Assembly: GCA_003260075.1 (NCBI GenBank)
Contig: QLIY01000144.1
Location: 155,493-219,492, forward strand
Length of the DNA stretch: 64,000 nucleotides
Direction: 5' to 3'
Source of the DNA: Phallusia mammillata
Taxonomy: Eukaryota > Chordata > Ascidiacea > Phlebobranchia > Ascidiidae
Numbering within the stretch: position 1 is the stretch's first letter; the number at the start of each line of letters is the position of its first letter. The translations under genes were made by a program, and so were the position numbers. Positions 13,263-24,743 of the stretch are shown here, in pieces. The notes under the pieces were generated by a model, which ran no database searches, was not told the origin of the DNA, and saw nothing but the letters and a program-made list of their open reading frames with translations.

Positions 13263-13700
13263 CACGGCGAAAAAGGCTTAAACCGACATTCCCAATAAAT
13301 GCACAAACTGAATATAATGGCGTTTGGTAATCAACATACATATAGTTTCCGTGGTGTTATTGCTTTCATTGTGTTTCGTCATTGCAGTCTGCATTGCGTC
13401 ACTGAAACGGGCTGTGACTTACGCGCCACAGTGATGATGCAATGAAGCGACATGTTATACGTCACCACAGTTCGTGCTGTTGGAAAAGGGTTTTGCGTTA
13501 AATCGCGTGTTTCAAGAAATGCCCATCTAAGTTGGCACAGTAAAATATTTAAAATGTCAAGCGCATTTGCACGCAACTGTACAAGAGTGCTAGTAGAATC
13601 CTTCTCGTAGGTGACCTAAAAGTTTTGATCACAAGACAAGCCCACATATTTGTGTTTACATTCCAACAGCGGAAATAAGAATACGAACGCCGTAAGCTCA

Positions 13701-13775
13701 ATTATGTCGTCAAAACAGCCACGTTGGAAGACAGGCTGCCATTAAAACACTGAAATTCTCGTGATTCGTCACGCA
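13701..13775. promoter_or_regulatory. Distal conserved block upstream of gene B
   Basis: Block with CGTCAAAACAGCCACG, TGGAAGACA and then AAATTCTCGTG, matched at 21861-21930 upstream of gene C and, more loosely, at 24110-24170 upstream of the relic copy. Retention while the surroundings diverge suggests a regulatory element or transcript start; this is inference. Confidence 0.4.
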
Positions 13776-14388
13776 CTAATGCACTTACTACTTGATTTGT
13801 TTGTTCGGTAGAGCTACTAACACTGAGGAAATCCCCGTACATCTTTCTGTTACGTTTATTTATTTAAGATGTAATTTACCGATGTAACGCTTTGGAAGAA
13901 TTGTTTACTATGTTTGTTCAACCTGTTAACAATCTTGTGACACAGGCCGGAAGTGCATCTTAAGAGAAAGGTATTGGTGTCGTCCCGTGATCCACGTCTT
14001 ATTATTAAGCTCTGCAAAATTTATACTTCCTCACCTTGGTGCTGCAAACTTTGAACTTGCTTAGCTTAGAAATTGGAACTTTTGTTAATGTTGTATTGAT
14101 GCTGACAGTAACGTTGTGTGAAACGTTGGTAGAGCTAACACAAGGACTCAGCAACGGAACATAGGCGTTTGTAACATGGTAATAATTACTGAGTCAGCAA
14201 TTTGTAAGATTTGCTTGACAAAACCACAAAAAATACATTTGACAAAAAAAATCATTTGACAACAATGAAAAAATAATAATGAATAAAATTACAGAACAAA
14301 GTGTCAATCTTTAAGCAGGTTCCAGATAGAAGGTTTTCCATTCCCTTGCCTGACGATCAAGGGTTTATAACAGCCTCAGAAAAAAACT

Positions 14389-17300
14389 TCATTCTGAATT
14401 AAGGGGAGTAACTTTGAGTGAAAAATCCTCCTTTGGGCGAACACTTGCTTTGAATACAATTTCAAGTGGAGGTTCCTAAAAATACAACAAGGATTTTGTC
14501 AAATGATGCTGGGACATATTCTGCAGCACATACAAGCAAAATTTTCACCCGGAAATATAGTTCATGTTGCAATACCGAGGTTTAAGGCTACATAACACAT
14601 TGCTACAATGTCAATACATACCATTAAAACTGGCAGAATTTACAATTTATAGTTAAATGAAATTGAGATATTGTAACAGCTCTACCGCTTAAAAGCCTAC
14701 ACCTGTGGCCCCTTTAGTGGGCCATGGGCCCTGGTTGAGAACCACTGGTTTAAGACCTCACAACATATCTCTAAGATGTCAAAGCATAGCAGTAAGACTG
14801 TATAAATTGACATTTTATAGTTAAATTATGTTACAATATTGTAGAATGGAATAAATTGAAATATTGTAAAAAGCACTACAGCTTAAAAGCATAAGACAGG
14901 AACACATGGTACACTTTACTTACTGGTGTATCTGGGCACATGTCCACTTCAAAGTTTAACAGAATCTTGGAAATTGCCATTTTCATCTCAATCATGGCAA
15001 ATCTCTGTCCAATACAGTTTCGTGGACCGGCTCCAAATGGTTGGAAAATAATTGGGTCAATTTTGCTCATATCTTCCATTCTTAACAAATAACATTTGAT
15101 TTGAATGTTTTATATTTTGAAAATTCTTTCAACATTTTAGGTTAGTAGTTCTTAACCAGGGTTAAAGTAAACCCCAGGGGTTCGACGAAGGGCCGGCAAA
15201 GTACAATAGTGCAGGAAAGGTTTTTGCCATATTCTTTGGTACTGTTTGCAAAAACAGAAACAATATTTAGTTGCTAAAAGGTAGTAACCACTAGGGATGG
15301 GCCCAGCCGAGCCAGAACCCGAGTACTCGGTACCGAGCATCGCTGTTTTTAATGCTCGGTGCCCGGCCGAGCAGTTGCAGAAACTGACCCGGGCGTTAAA
15401 TTTGCATATTTATGCCCTGCTAACATACGGAACTAGTGTTCTAAAGGGTGTCTATGAACAAAAACGAATAATTTTTCAAATGTATTAGATAGTGGAAAAC
15501 GCGTACTTAAAGGGCATGACAGCTTAATAAAACACCGCCGGTGACGTGAGAGACCTTGTAGAGCTAAAACGTAGAAAGGGGAATTTTGTGACGTCATAAT
15601 GCACAGAGCATTAAAGTGAGATGCTCGGTGCTCGACCAAACAGAGCATTTGCGGTTTTGGCACATCCCTAGTAACCACCAATTTGCTTTCCTCTGTGACA
15701 TAACAACGAGTTGTACGCAATAGTATGTGTACTTATTCGGAAGCAGCATAAATGATTCTTACACCTGACCTTCAATAAGTCCACACTGTTGTGGAATATA
15801 AAGTGACTCATGCTTCTTTAGTTTGATTTTGCATCTTTTGGTGTAATTACTTTTTGACAGACTACCGACACACAAACCAAGTCAGTCACACAATGCCCTT
15901 ATTTGATGCCCGCTAACTTTTGTTATTGTTTGAAGACAAAATAATATCAGAGTCAAAGTAATCTTGAAAGTTCTTGAAAAAAGTTGCAATTATTTTTATG
16001 TCATAAGTTAACAAATTAACTAAAGTGATTGCTTTATTGGGTTGACAATCATGATTTTATTTGTAAAACATCTGGTTTTATATTAGACAAATATGAAACT
16101 AAGTGGGGTTTGATGTAAGCGTGTAGAAATAACAGTAGGTTCGACATGATAAAAAGATTAAGAACCGCGGTGCCGTATACATGATTAACAACAAACTCCC
16201 AAGTTTTAAGTTTACCGGAGTACATACATTATAGTGCAAACATTTTAACAACTGTTGTGGTTATCATCAGCGTAAGGAAGTTTCATAGTTTTGTTTTTTA
16301 CAAAACTATTTTCATGTTTTTGTCAAGTATTTCTTGGATCTTAGTTTGCAAGCAAACTCACCGATCTGGTTTAAACTTCAAAGGTTTATCCCAGTATTCT
16401 TCATCTCTACTCATACCATAGGTTGGAATGTCAACGGGGGGGGGGCAAAACATCTGGTTTCATATTAGATAAATAAGAAACTAAGTGGGGTTTGATGTAA
16501 GCGTGTAGAAATAACAGTGGGTTCGACATGATAAAAAGATTAAGAACCACGGTGCCGTACACATGATTAACAACAAACTCCCAAGTTTTAAGTTTACTGG
16601 AGTACATACATTATAGTGCAAACATTTTAACAACTGTTGTGGTTATGGGGGGGGGGGGGGGGGGGGGGGGGGGCAAAACATACTTGGTTAATATTTGATG
16701 CACAACACTGCTGGGATGTTACATTTTGTAGAATTTACTTTACTGAAACCAAATGTCTTACAAACTCTACTTTGCTTACATTTTAGAATAACAGTATTCA
16801 CACATCTTTAATTTCACTCTATCAACAAAGTATAAATTTATATAATCCTGGATATTATAATCTGAATATTATAAACCCTACCATACCTGATAACAGCAGG
16901 ATAGACTCTTAGTGTCTCATTAATGCATTGAGTCAAGTATGTTAGACTTGCAATGGCTTCATAAGTCAATCCACCCTGCAAGTAAAAAATATCATTGAAC
17001 TAAAACTGACAATGAATTATGCAGTTCCTTACTACGGAATTAATTTCTATCATCACTATTATTGCAATTTAAACAAAAATTTATTCTAATTTGGCTGAAA
17101 GAAGTCTACTTTAAGCAAAAAGAAAACTTACATGCTTTTCGACGGCCTTTTTCAGTTCTTCTCTACATTTGTCTTGCTCATGTTTGTGACTGGCAAGATT
17201 GTAAATCACAAACATCATAGTATTTCCAGTAGTCTCAAATCCAGCCAAAATCATCAGAATACTGTTTCCAACGATTTCATTCCTTGTCAAACCTTAATAA

Positions 17301-20300
17301 GACAAAGCCATTTCACAATTTAAAGTCAAAACAAGTTTTTTCAAAAGTTTTAGTCAAAACAAGTTTGGGTCTCTACATCACAATGACTCAAATACTATAC
17401 ATTTCATAAAATACAGATTTGTCAGTTGTTTCTACCCTTTGTAGCTGTTTTTGCTTCTTTCTCGGAAATTTTCATGTTTAGCATTTGTCTCATCAGGTCG
17501 ACTCTCTAGAAAAAAATCATTGCAAATGCAAAAGATAAATTATAAACATTGCTCAAATACTTTTATTAAAACAAATCCGCTGCCCAACAGGGGGGGGGGT
17601 TTTTCGACGGCCTTTTTCAGTTCTTCTCTACATTTGTCTTGCTCGTGTTTGTGACTGGCAAGATTGTAAATCACAAACATCATTGTATTTCCAGTAGTCT
17701 CAAAGCCGGCCAAAATCATCAGAATACTGTTTCCAACGATTTCATTCCTTGTCAAACCTTAATAAGACAAAGGCATTTCACAATTTAAAGTCAAAACAAG
17801 TTTTTTCAAAAGTTTAAGTCAAAACAAGTTTGGGTCTCTACAACACAATGACTCAAATACTATACATTTCATAAAATACAGATTTTATTTTGGATTTAAG
17901 ATCAACACTGCACATATAATTTGTCAGTTGTTTCTACCCTTTGTAGCTGTTTTTGCTTCTTTTTCAGAAATTTTCATGTTTAGCATCTGTCTCATCAGGT
18001 CAACTCTCTAGAAAAATTATTACAAATGCAAAAAGAAAAATCATAAACATTGCTCAAATACTTTTATTAAAACAAATCCGCTGCCCAACAAAGCAATGAA
18101 GAAAATGATCAAGTGCATTTTCAACTATGGGCATTTTTACAATTTGGTAGACAACATGCACTTTTACTGAACAATTTCTTTAGTTTTTTATTACTTTGTA
18201 AATAGCATCCATAGAGGTAGTGGAGGAAAAGATTGAGAAGTGCTAATTAAAAATAGCTTTACTAATTAAGCATTCCAATTTAAACATATACATTAAACAC
18301 ATGGGCATACAAAACTCACTGTTTTGTCACAGTCTTTGTTTTTGATCACAGCATCAACAAGCCCAGCAAAATATCTAATGGACTCTGATGGGAATATGGA
18401 ATAGTTAAACAATCCAGCAATCCTCTCCAAGGATGGAAAAAGAACTAAAGAAATTGCAAACTAAAGTAAGTAAATCCATGGTCATATGTAGAAAGTTACT
18501 TACAAAAAGCAAAAAAGGCAATATTTTTAAAGAACTGGATGTCAAAAAGCTTTCGTCCCATTTTCAGTAGTTGTGATTCTTTGTTGTCATTGTCCTATAC
18601 AAAAAGTTTGGATCAAACATTTTGGTTAGAAGCTCAGAGCTTTTGTTATAGGATTGTGGTAATCATGAAAAACCACAACTTTTTTATAAAACATAAGGTA
18701 CAAACATTTGTTTTTGCAAAATTCTGATGAAAAGCACTAAAATTGTGGCCACTTGCATGAGATTTATCATAAAGTCCCCTTTTATTGAACATGGACTGTG
18801 AAATCAAAATCTCTTGTTTTAAATAAACTCTAGTTATCTATCTCTTCAAGTAAATTGCATTTTGACAAATTGAACTTTGAAGAAATCTGAATCATGTGTA
18901 TGAAGGACATGTACTTTAAATAGACAATTTATTGTAAAATATTTCATAAAAATAAAGTTTTATAATGTCACCTGTGTATGCATGTCAACATTGAAAGCAG
19001 ATGAACAAATTACGTCCAGGGACAGTTTGCTAAGAACACTGCAAAACAAAAAGGAGAATTGTAACTACAGCATTGACACATTTATCAAACAAATGGAAAT
19101 ATTTTTATTTAACTGTTCTTATTTATGACCTATGTTGTAGTATTAGTATTAATAGGAGAACTTTATTGCTGTGCACACTCGAAAAAACAACAACAACTTA
19201 CTCCTTTGGCATGAATTTTCCATTGTTATCTTTTGATATTTTGTGGAGATTTTCTACCATTTTATCTGTGCATCGTTCTACAATTCCAATCATTTCCTTT
19301 AGTTTTGCAGTGGAAAACACAGGAGAAAGTGATGTTCTGCATTTGCAAGGATTACATCAGTCTGTGCTTACAACTAATGCACACAAATGCAACAAACTTT
19401 CATTGAGACTTAAACACTAACATACAAGATTTTTCTTAACATAATATAACAAAGAGTAATGTTTTCTACCAACTTTAACATACTAGTGAATGTAAAAGCT
19501 TACACATTTTTTAAAATGAGTTTTGAAAGACTTAGTGACAATGATTACTTACCTTAGTCTTTTCCAGTGGTCCCCTCGAGCAGCAGTTAATGACTGATTC
19601 ATCTCTTTTCCATTTACTCGACTAAAGGTTGTCTACATACAATCCAAAAGTTGATGCATACAAAATATATTATATATTATTTTTATACTAGATGGAAAGT
19701 GCAAGAATTAACAGCCAACATCAAACTGAGTTTTTTCAACATTGTTAAGTCTTTTGTTTTGATTATTTTACCTGCCGGTCTCTAAAGATTCCACTTTCTT
19801 TAAGTTGGATTTGCTTTAAAATTTCTGGATCAGCAATTATAATTCGAGGATTGACACCCACATATGTCCTAGAGAAAAAAATCACCATAAAAACTGTCTT
19901 CTGATTGTAGCTAGAAACCTACCCATATATTGGTCCATACTTCTTTTTCCTTTCAAGGTCCTTTTTAAAGAACTGTAATATAAAAACCAAAAATTATTTG
20001 TTTGTTTTGCCAAGCATCACTCCTACTGTTTTACCAGTAAACAACCAATCTTACACCAGGTTAAAATGTGGTAATGTATTTTTATGGTAATCATATAGTC
20101 ATTTATTAAATGTTAATAATGTCAACAAATTTTTATTTACTGAATTAGGATCATCCATCATTTGATCCATGTTACCCAATCTAAAAATGCTTGGAGGTTC
20201 ATGTGGAATGTTCAGCTTTTTCAGAACTTGATATTTTTGGTTTATGTAGTACCTGAAAAATATAATGGTTAAAAGCTACTAATTTAGATTAAAACCACTG

Positions 20301-21025
20301 GTTGGTAAATTGCACCTCTAAAAATAAATCAAAAACACTTTTATTTTGTTCCCAAAAAGTTTTTTTTTTTTGGGGGGGGGGGAATTGGTTAAAAGCTACT
20401 AATATGGTTAAAACCACTGGTTGGTAAATCGCACCTCAAAAATAAATCAAAAACACTTTTATTTTTTTCCGAAAAAGTTTTGTTTTTTTTGCAAACAACT
20501 GGTTGGGATTTTTAAACTAGCACGTTCTAAAAGGGGGGGGGGGATATTATATATTATTTTTATACTAGATGGTAAGTACAAGAATTAACAGCCAACATCA
20601 AACTGAGTTTTTTCAACATTGTTACAAAGTCTTTTGTTTTGATTATTTTACCTGCCGGGGGGGGGGGGTAGCACGTTCTAAAAAGGGGAATTCCCTACAA
20701 CCTACACGTTTGTGTCACGTGACAATACACAAAGCAAACGTTTCAGCTGTTTCTGTTTGCCAAATTTTTTTTCTAGCAGCTACTAAGGTTTTTTTTTAGC
20801 AAATCCAAAGTGCTGAAAACAAACTGCAAGTGGCGAAATGGGTCTTAGTTGGCGGTAAAGCAGTTTTTTTGCAATAATTGGGCTTAAAGGTAATTTAGGT
20901 ACAACACGTAATTATAACACAAATATTCATGACAACAATAACCTTTTTTCTTACCTTGCAGCTAATATAGCAGTAATCAACAGTGTCCATGTTTCAATTG
21001 ACAAAATGTCCAAAGGCCCGTACAT
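14389..21025 (-). CDS. CYP3-like cytochrome P450 (gene C), exon 13 cut by a G-run join
   Basis: Closest to gene B by first exon and flanks. Exons: E1 about 20954-21025 ([16 protein letters not shown]), E2 20146-20254, E3 19921-19973, E4 19772-19868, E5 19554-19632, E6 19203-19337, E7 18972-19038, E8 18503-18595, E9 18322-18443, E10 17937-18008, E11 17600-17760 or its alternative copy 17132-17293, E10 alternative 17436-17506, E12 16890-16979 (ETLR), E13 only its 3' part (16362-16434), E14 14931-15079 ([16 protein letters not shown]), E15 14389-14475 (stop TGA). The first half of E13 is missing where ten G begin (16436), and the following 200 bp repeat intron sequence, so the loss is probably an assembly fault. 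The E10/E11 pair is duplicated around another ten-G run (17590-17599). Intron 13 contains a hAT relic with a second element nested in it. All other P450 signatures are intact. Confidence 0.87.
14696..14751. mobile_element. Single terminus of a hAT-like element
   Basis: The minus strand starts CAGTGGTTCTCAACCAGGGC followed by a GGCCCA-rich stretch, a terminal type common in Charlie-like hAT elements. The opposite end was not found, so this is a fragment in intron 14 of gene C. Confidence 0.5.
15143..16172. mobile_element. Worn hAT-like element in intron 13 of gene C (outer element)
   Basis: Left end TAGTAGTTCTTAACCAGGG near 15145 and the complement of the right end, GCGGTTCTTAATC near 16170, look like degraded inverted termini; a GGTTCGAC-type subterminal motif occurs at both ends. 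No clear target duplication. It hosts the nested element at 15292-15670. About 16060-16260 recurs after the ten-G run at 16436. Confidence 0.45.
15292..15670. mobile_element. Nested 379-bp hAT-like MITE with perfect 8-bp target duplication
   Basis: Termini TAGGGATG and CATCCCTA are perfect inverted repeats; subterminal GAGTACTCGG and GCTCGG-type repeats occur at both ends. It is flanked by gtaaccac at 15284-15291 and 15671-15678. It lies inside the older element at 15143-16172, so it is the younger insertion. No coding capacity. Confidence 0.88.
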
Positions 21026-22690
21026 CTTGTTACTGGCTTAGCAGTGTGTCAACTGTCAAGTTACCAAGCAAAAAAGCAACTATGCGTAGCGAGCTGTTGG
21101 CGCGGCGTATTTATCACGGGGGCAGTCGCGAGTTTTTTGTTTACTGGAAGAGGTCACGTATTAGTCGTGACGTCTTAGTCACTTGATAGCCTCTCAGCTG
21201 GAATCGTTTCGTGCATCGCGCAACGGTTGGAATCTCCGGTGCCTAATTTTTTTGATAACAGTAAAATCATTTCCCTCCAGAATTATGCGTTTCATAATGC
21301 TAGTGTTTTTTAAATAAAGTTCATCACATGTATGGTGTAAATATTTCAAGCCTATTCACAGGTCAGCGCAGTAGAAGCGGATCCGTTCATACGTCCAATG
21401 AGGATACATAATGATATAAATTACTTGATGGCGGCATGAGCATTTTCAGAAACTGTTGAGAATAAAGTATCTCCATTTTTATGCCTATTTGATCTATTTT
21501 ATTCTACACCACGACAAAAAGACCAAAACTGGCATGTTCAAATGAATATTGTAACTGAAAGTGGCATTTGTTGATCAAAATACGTTTAATTTCGAATATG
21601 TAGTTATACTTCCATTGTGTTTTGCATTGTTCAAATTCATGCTTACACTGTAGCGGGGGGGGGGATTGTAACTGAAAGTGGCATTTGCTGATCAAAATAC
21701 GTTTAATTTCGGATATGTAGTTACTTCCATTGTGTTTTGCATTGTTCAAATTCATGCTTACACTGTAGCCTACGCGCCCAGGAAGTTTTAACTAAGTCAC
21801 AAGTCGATGACATAATTGGATTTACATTCCGACAGGGGAAGTTAAGATGCTCGCGTCGCGTAATTATGCCGTCAAAACAGCCACGCTGGAAGACAAGGTT
21901 CATATTGAAAACACTTAAATTCACGTGATGCGCTACTTCGAGTTTCTTTGTTTGATCAGCAGCTTTTTGTCAGGGAAATCCACGTATCTGTTTCTGTTCC
22001 GTTAATTTATTTACGACGTTATTTATTTAACGCGGCAGCAGAAACGTGTTTGTTTGACCTATTAAAGATCTTGCGAAACTGGTCAGAGGTGCATCTTATG
22101 AGAAAAGTCTTGTGTCGTGCCGTGATTATTCAGCACCGCAAAATTCCTAACTTCCTCTACTCCGTACTGCAAACTTTGAACTTCCTATGCTTAGGAGTTT
22201 AGAATTTGATTCATGTGATGTTGTTGCTGACGTTTTAAAAACTTGAGTAAATTATGGCTACTTTAGCTTGTTTAGGAATATACACGATTCTGACACAAAA
22301 CTGTTTCCAATAAGGTTTTGGCTAAGTTGTTATGAAAGAACACAACAATATTTCACATTCACAAAAAATGTCATTGGGTATGAAATGGGCTAAAAAAAAT
22401 TAAGTTACAAACTTTTTTGCAAACCTAAATCCGCCAGAATGCTAAACACTTAGTTTGCTCCAATTGCGATGCTAAAGCATGGTTTTAATTATTAAGGAAA
22501 GTCATTAACTTCATGTAGACTGATTTTATACACATAAGATATTGCATTAATTATTAACACTAAAAAACGTTTGATTTTTTGCACCATAGCTGGAAATAAG
22601 TGAGGATTTTAGGCATAAAAAGTAATGACAAAAAATTTCCAATAAATTCTTTCACTGGTAAATCAAAGTCTTCAGTAGGCTATTATTCAA
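21026..22690. other. Intergenic region upstream of gene C
   Basis: No coding exon seen. It is paralogous to 12890-13980. It holds a promoter signature with GTTTAC (21139-21144) and a GTGACGTC site (21167-21174), 114-149 bp upstream of the ATG; an interspersed repeat (21376-21503); a ten-G join (21655-21664) flanked by a repeat of about 21545-21650; and a distal conserved block (21861-21930). Confidence 0.55.
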
Positions 22691-22697
22691 TTTTTTA

Positions 22698-23965
22698 AAT
22701 TTATTTGCTTAAAGATAAGTGGAATTTTTTCTTTGGGTTGAACACTTGCTTTAAAGGTAGGCTAACATCAACTGGTGGTCTCTAAAAATGCAATAAAGTG
22801 CTTTCAAATAAGATGTATGTCATTAACACTTTTTGTTTTTTCAAGTAATTTTACATTAAGGTATAATAAAAAAAATTTAAAATGAACTTGAAATGAAAGT
22901 ACAATAAAAAAATGTTTTAACACTTACTGGTGTATCTGGACAAGTATCAAGTTTAAAGTCTAAAACTTGTTGTTGAAACCACATAATCGGTCTAGCAATT
23001 AGTAATGCCAAATCAGCGATTTTTTGAAGATCTGGTTTTGACCGAATAACTTGTTGCGATTCGGCGTGACCGAATCTATTATGAATTAATTTTAAAGCGC
23101 AAACGTGCCCCCTTTTTGTTCTTAATTACGTAGCCTACCACAGATTCGTTCCAACTGCACAAAAACCGAAATTGTGTTTCAAACCATTATCGTTTTGTCC
23201 ACTCTACACAAAAACCAGTAATTCATTTGCAGGTTGTAGCAGCGACGACCGAGGCAACCTTTAATACCCACAGAACTAAGATCGTATTGTAACACAAAGG
23301 TTCTGTCGTAGATAGTAGATACCACTGTTTTCCTGTTAAACTTTTGTGTTAATTTCTAAAGCGTCGCGCACGGCTTTGCGTGAACACACAATAATCCGGT
23401 GATTCGGCCGAGTTTATTTGGGAAATTGTTGCAAATTCGGTTTGGGTGATAATATAATGTAGCCGATTCAAGCCATCACTACTTCATAAACATTGAAGCG
23501 TAATGTGCCCACCGAAAAAAAGCAAACAAGACGAGTCTGCTGGTTTACTTCAAATCAAAGTTAGGGGGGGGGGGAGTTTATTTGGGAAATTGCTGCAAAT
23601 TCGGTTTGGGTGAGAATATAATTTAGCCGATTCAAGCCATTACTGCTTCATAAACATTGAGGCGTAATGTGCCCACCGAAAAAAGCAAACAAGACGAGTC
23701 TGCTGGTTTACTTCAAATCAAAGTTATGGTTTTGTTTGTTGGCATTATTTTCTGTCAAAAATCATAGTTTACCAGCTTGCTGTATTTAACCTAGTGGTTG
23801 AAAACTAGAACAATGAAACTCGCTAGGTTTTCAAATCCATTTAGTTAATCAACCATATGTTACGGCTTATCACACAGATTTTGCCTTAGGCTACCTTGCG
23901 ATAAATAAAGCAGTTATCAACAGAATCCATGTTTCCATTGATAAGATGTCCAAAGGTCCGTACAT
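22698..23965 (-). pseudogene. Gutted CYP3-like P450 relic between genes C and D
   Basis: Only three pieces remain: E1 (about 23894-23965, [16 protein letters not shown], with a GT donor still present), the 3' end of E14 (about 22926-22960, LDTCPDTPV) and E15 (22698-22782). In E15 the reading frame shifts after PPVDV because of extra bases (agccta), so FKASVQPKEK is out of frame with the exon start. E2-E13, including the heme Cys, I-helix and ExxR, are absent. The middle is filled by a hAT-like relic (23000-23481) and an eleven-G join (23564-23574). Its 5' flank keeps a block shared with genes B and C, so it was a full member of the array. It cannot encode a P450. Confidence 0.85.
23000..23481. 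mobile_element. hAT-like element inside the P450 relic
   Basis: Left end TAGTAATGCCAAATCAGCGA; the complement of the right end is TAGTGATGGCTTGAATCGGC. The inverted termini are imperfect and no target duplication is visible. Subterminal GATTCGG-type motifs occur on both sides. The right portion recurs after the G run at 23564-23574 as a diverged copy. Confidence 0.5.
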
Positions 23966-24743
23966 CGTACTGGCATTTGCAGAGATTTGATTTTGTGTTA
24001 ATATAATCGTCTGTAGTAGGTAACGTTACAGATTTTATAACAACCATGCGACTATTAAATGGCTTTGATAAGTTCAGCGGAAATGAAAACACTTGTGCCG
24101 TGAGCATTGTGTCGTCATAACAGCTGCACAGACAACTTTCAAAACAATACTAAAATTCACGTGTTCAGCATATACCCTGGGCCCTATAAGACTTGTGCTG
24201 GTGCAATACATCTAGTCTGGCCTTCTTCGAACGCCAGTCATTTTGAGATGGGTCCTCATAAAAATACAGAGGCAAATTGATATACTTCCAGTTATTTGCA
24301 GCAATATATTTCAGTTTTAAGCAAAATCATACGTAATCGCCCACTTTAAATTTGAACGTCATATCATAGAGCAGGTCGTATTTATAGTTCTTTAAAACGT
24401 CAAAAAATCATGAAACAAAAATTCTTTTTTAACTTTATTTTGCACAAACTGACTTTCATAAAAAATGCTTAACCCCCAAAAAAGAAAATGAGGCTGTTAG
24501 TACACAAATTGCATTCTGAGAACAAATGGTATCTGACATAATTCCACTGTCAAGTTCCACGATAAAGCATGTAGTATGGCAGGATGAATATAAAACTGCA
24601 AATAGGTAGTACTGAGTGCAAAAATAGAATGTGAGGCAAAGGGCATAAATGCTGATGAAATAAAACAACAATGTTTCAAACTTGTAACAATACATCTGTC
24701 ATAAAACTGCTGGAAAATTTGATGACTCGAATTACTTGACGGT
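23966..24743. other. Intergenic region between the relic and gene D
   Basis: No supported exon. About 24110-24170 resembles the distal conserved blocks of genes B and C (GTCGTCATAACAGC, then AAATTCACGTG), only about 150 bp from the relic's ATG. The rest shows nothing I can name. Confidence 0.5.

Larger units (their letters stand above)
12800..14388. other. Intergenic region upstream of gene B, paralogous to the region upstream of gene C
   Basis: No coding exon seen. The segment about 12890-13980 aligns by eye with about 21110-22190 upstream of gene C, so the tandem duplication carried about 1 kb of 5' flank. It contains the proximal promoter signature, an interspersed repeat (13131-13262) and a distal conserved block near 13701-13775. 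Confidence 0.6.

Noticed and set aside
17132-18008. True duplicated exon pair (E10-E11) in gene C
   Set aside because: The copies include introns, differ by few bases and are separated by a ten-G run, the same pattern as the other suspect joins. Allelic origin is likelier.
19073-19420. 115-codon plus-strand frame in P450 gene C
   Set aside because: Antisense to exon 6 of gene C and its flanking intron; no domain.
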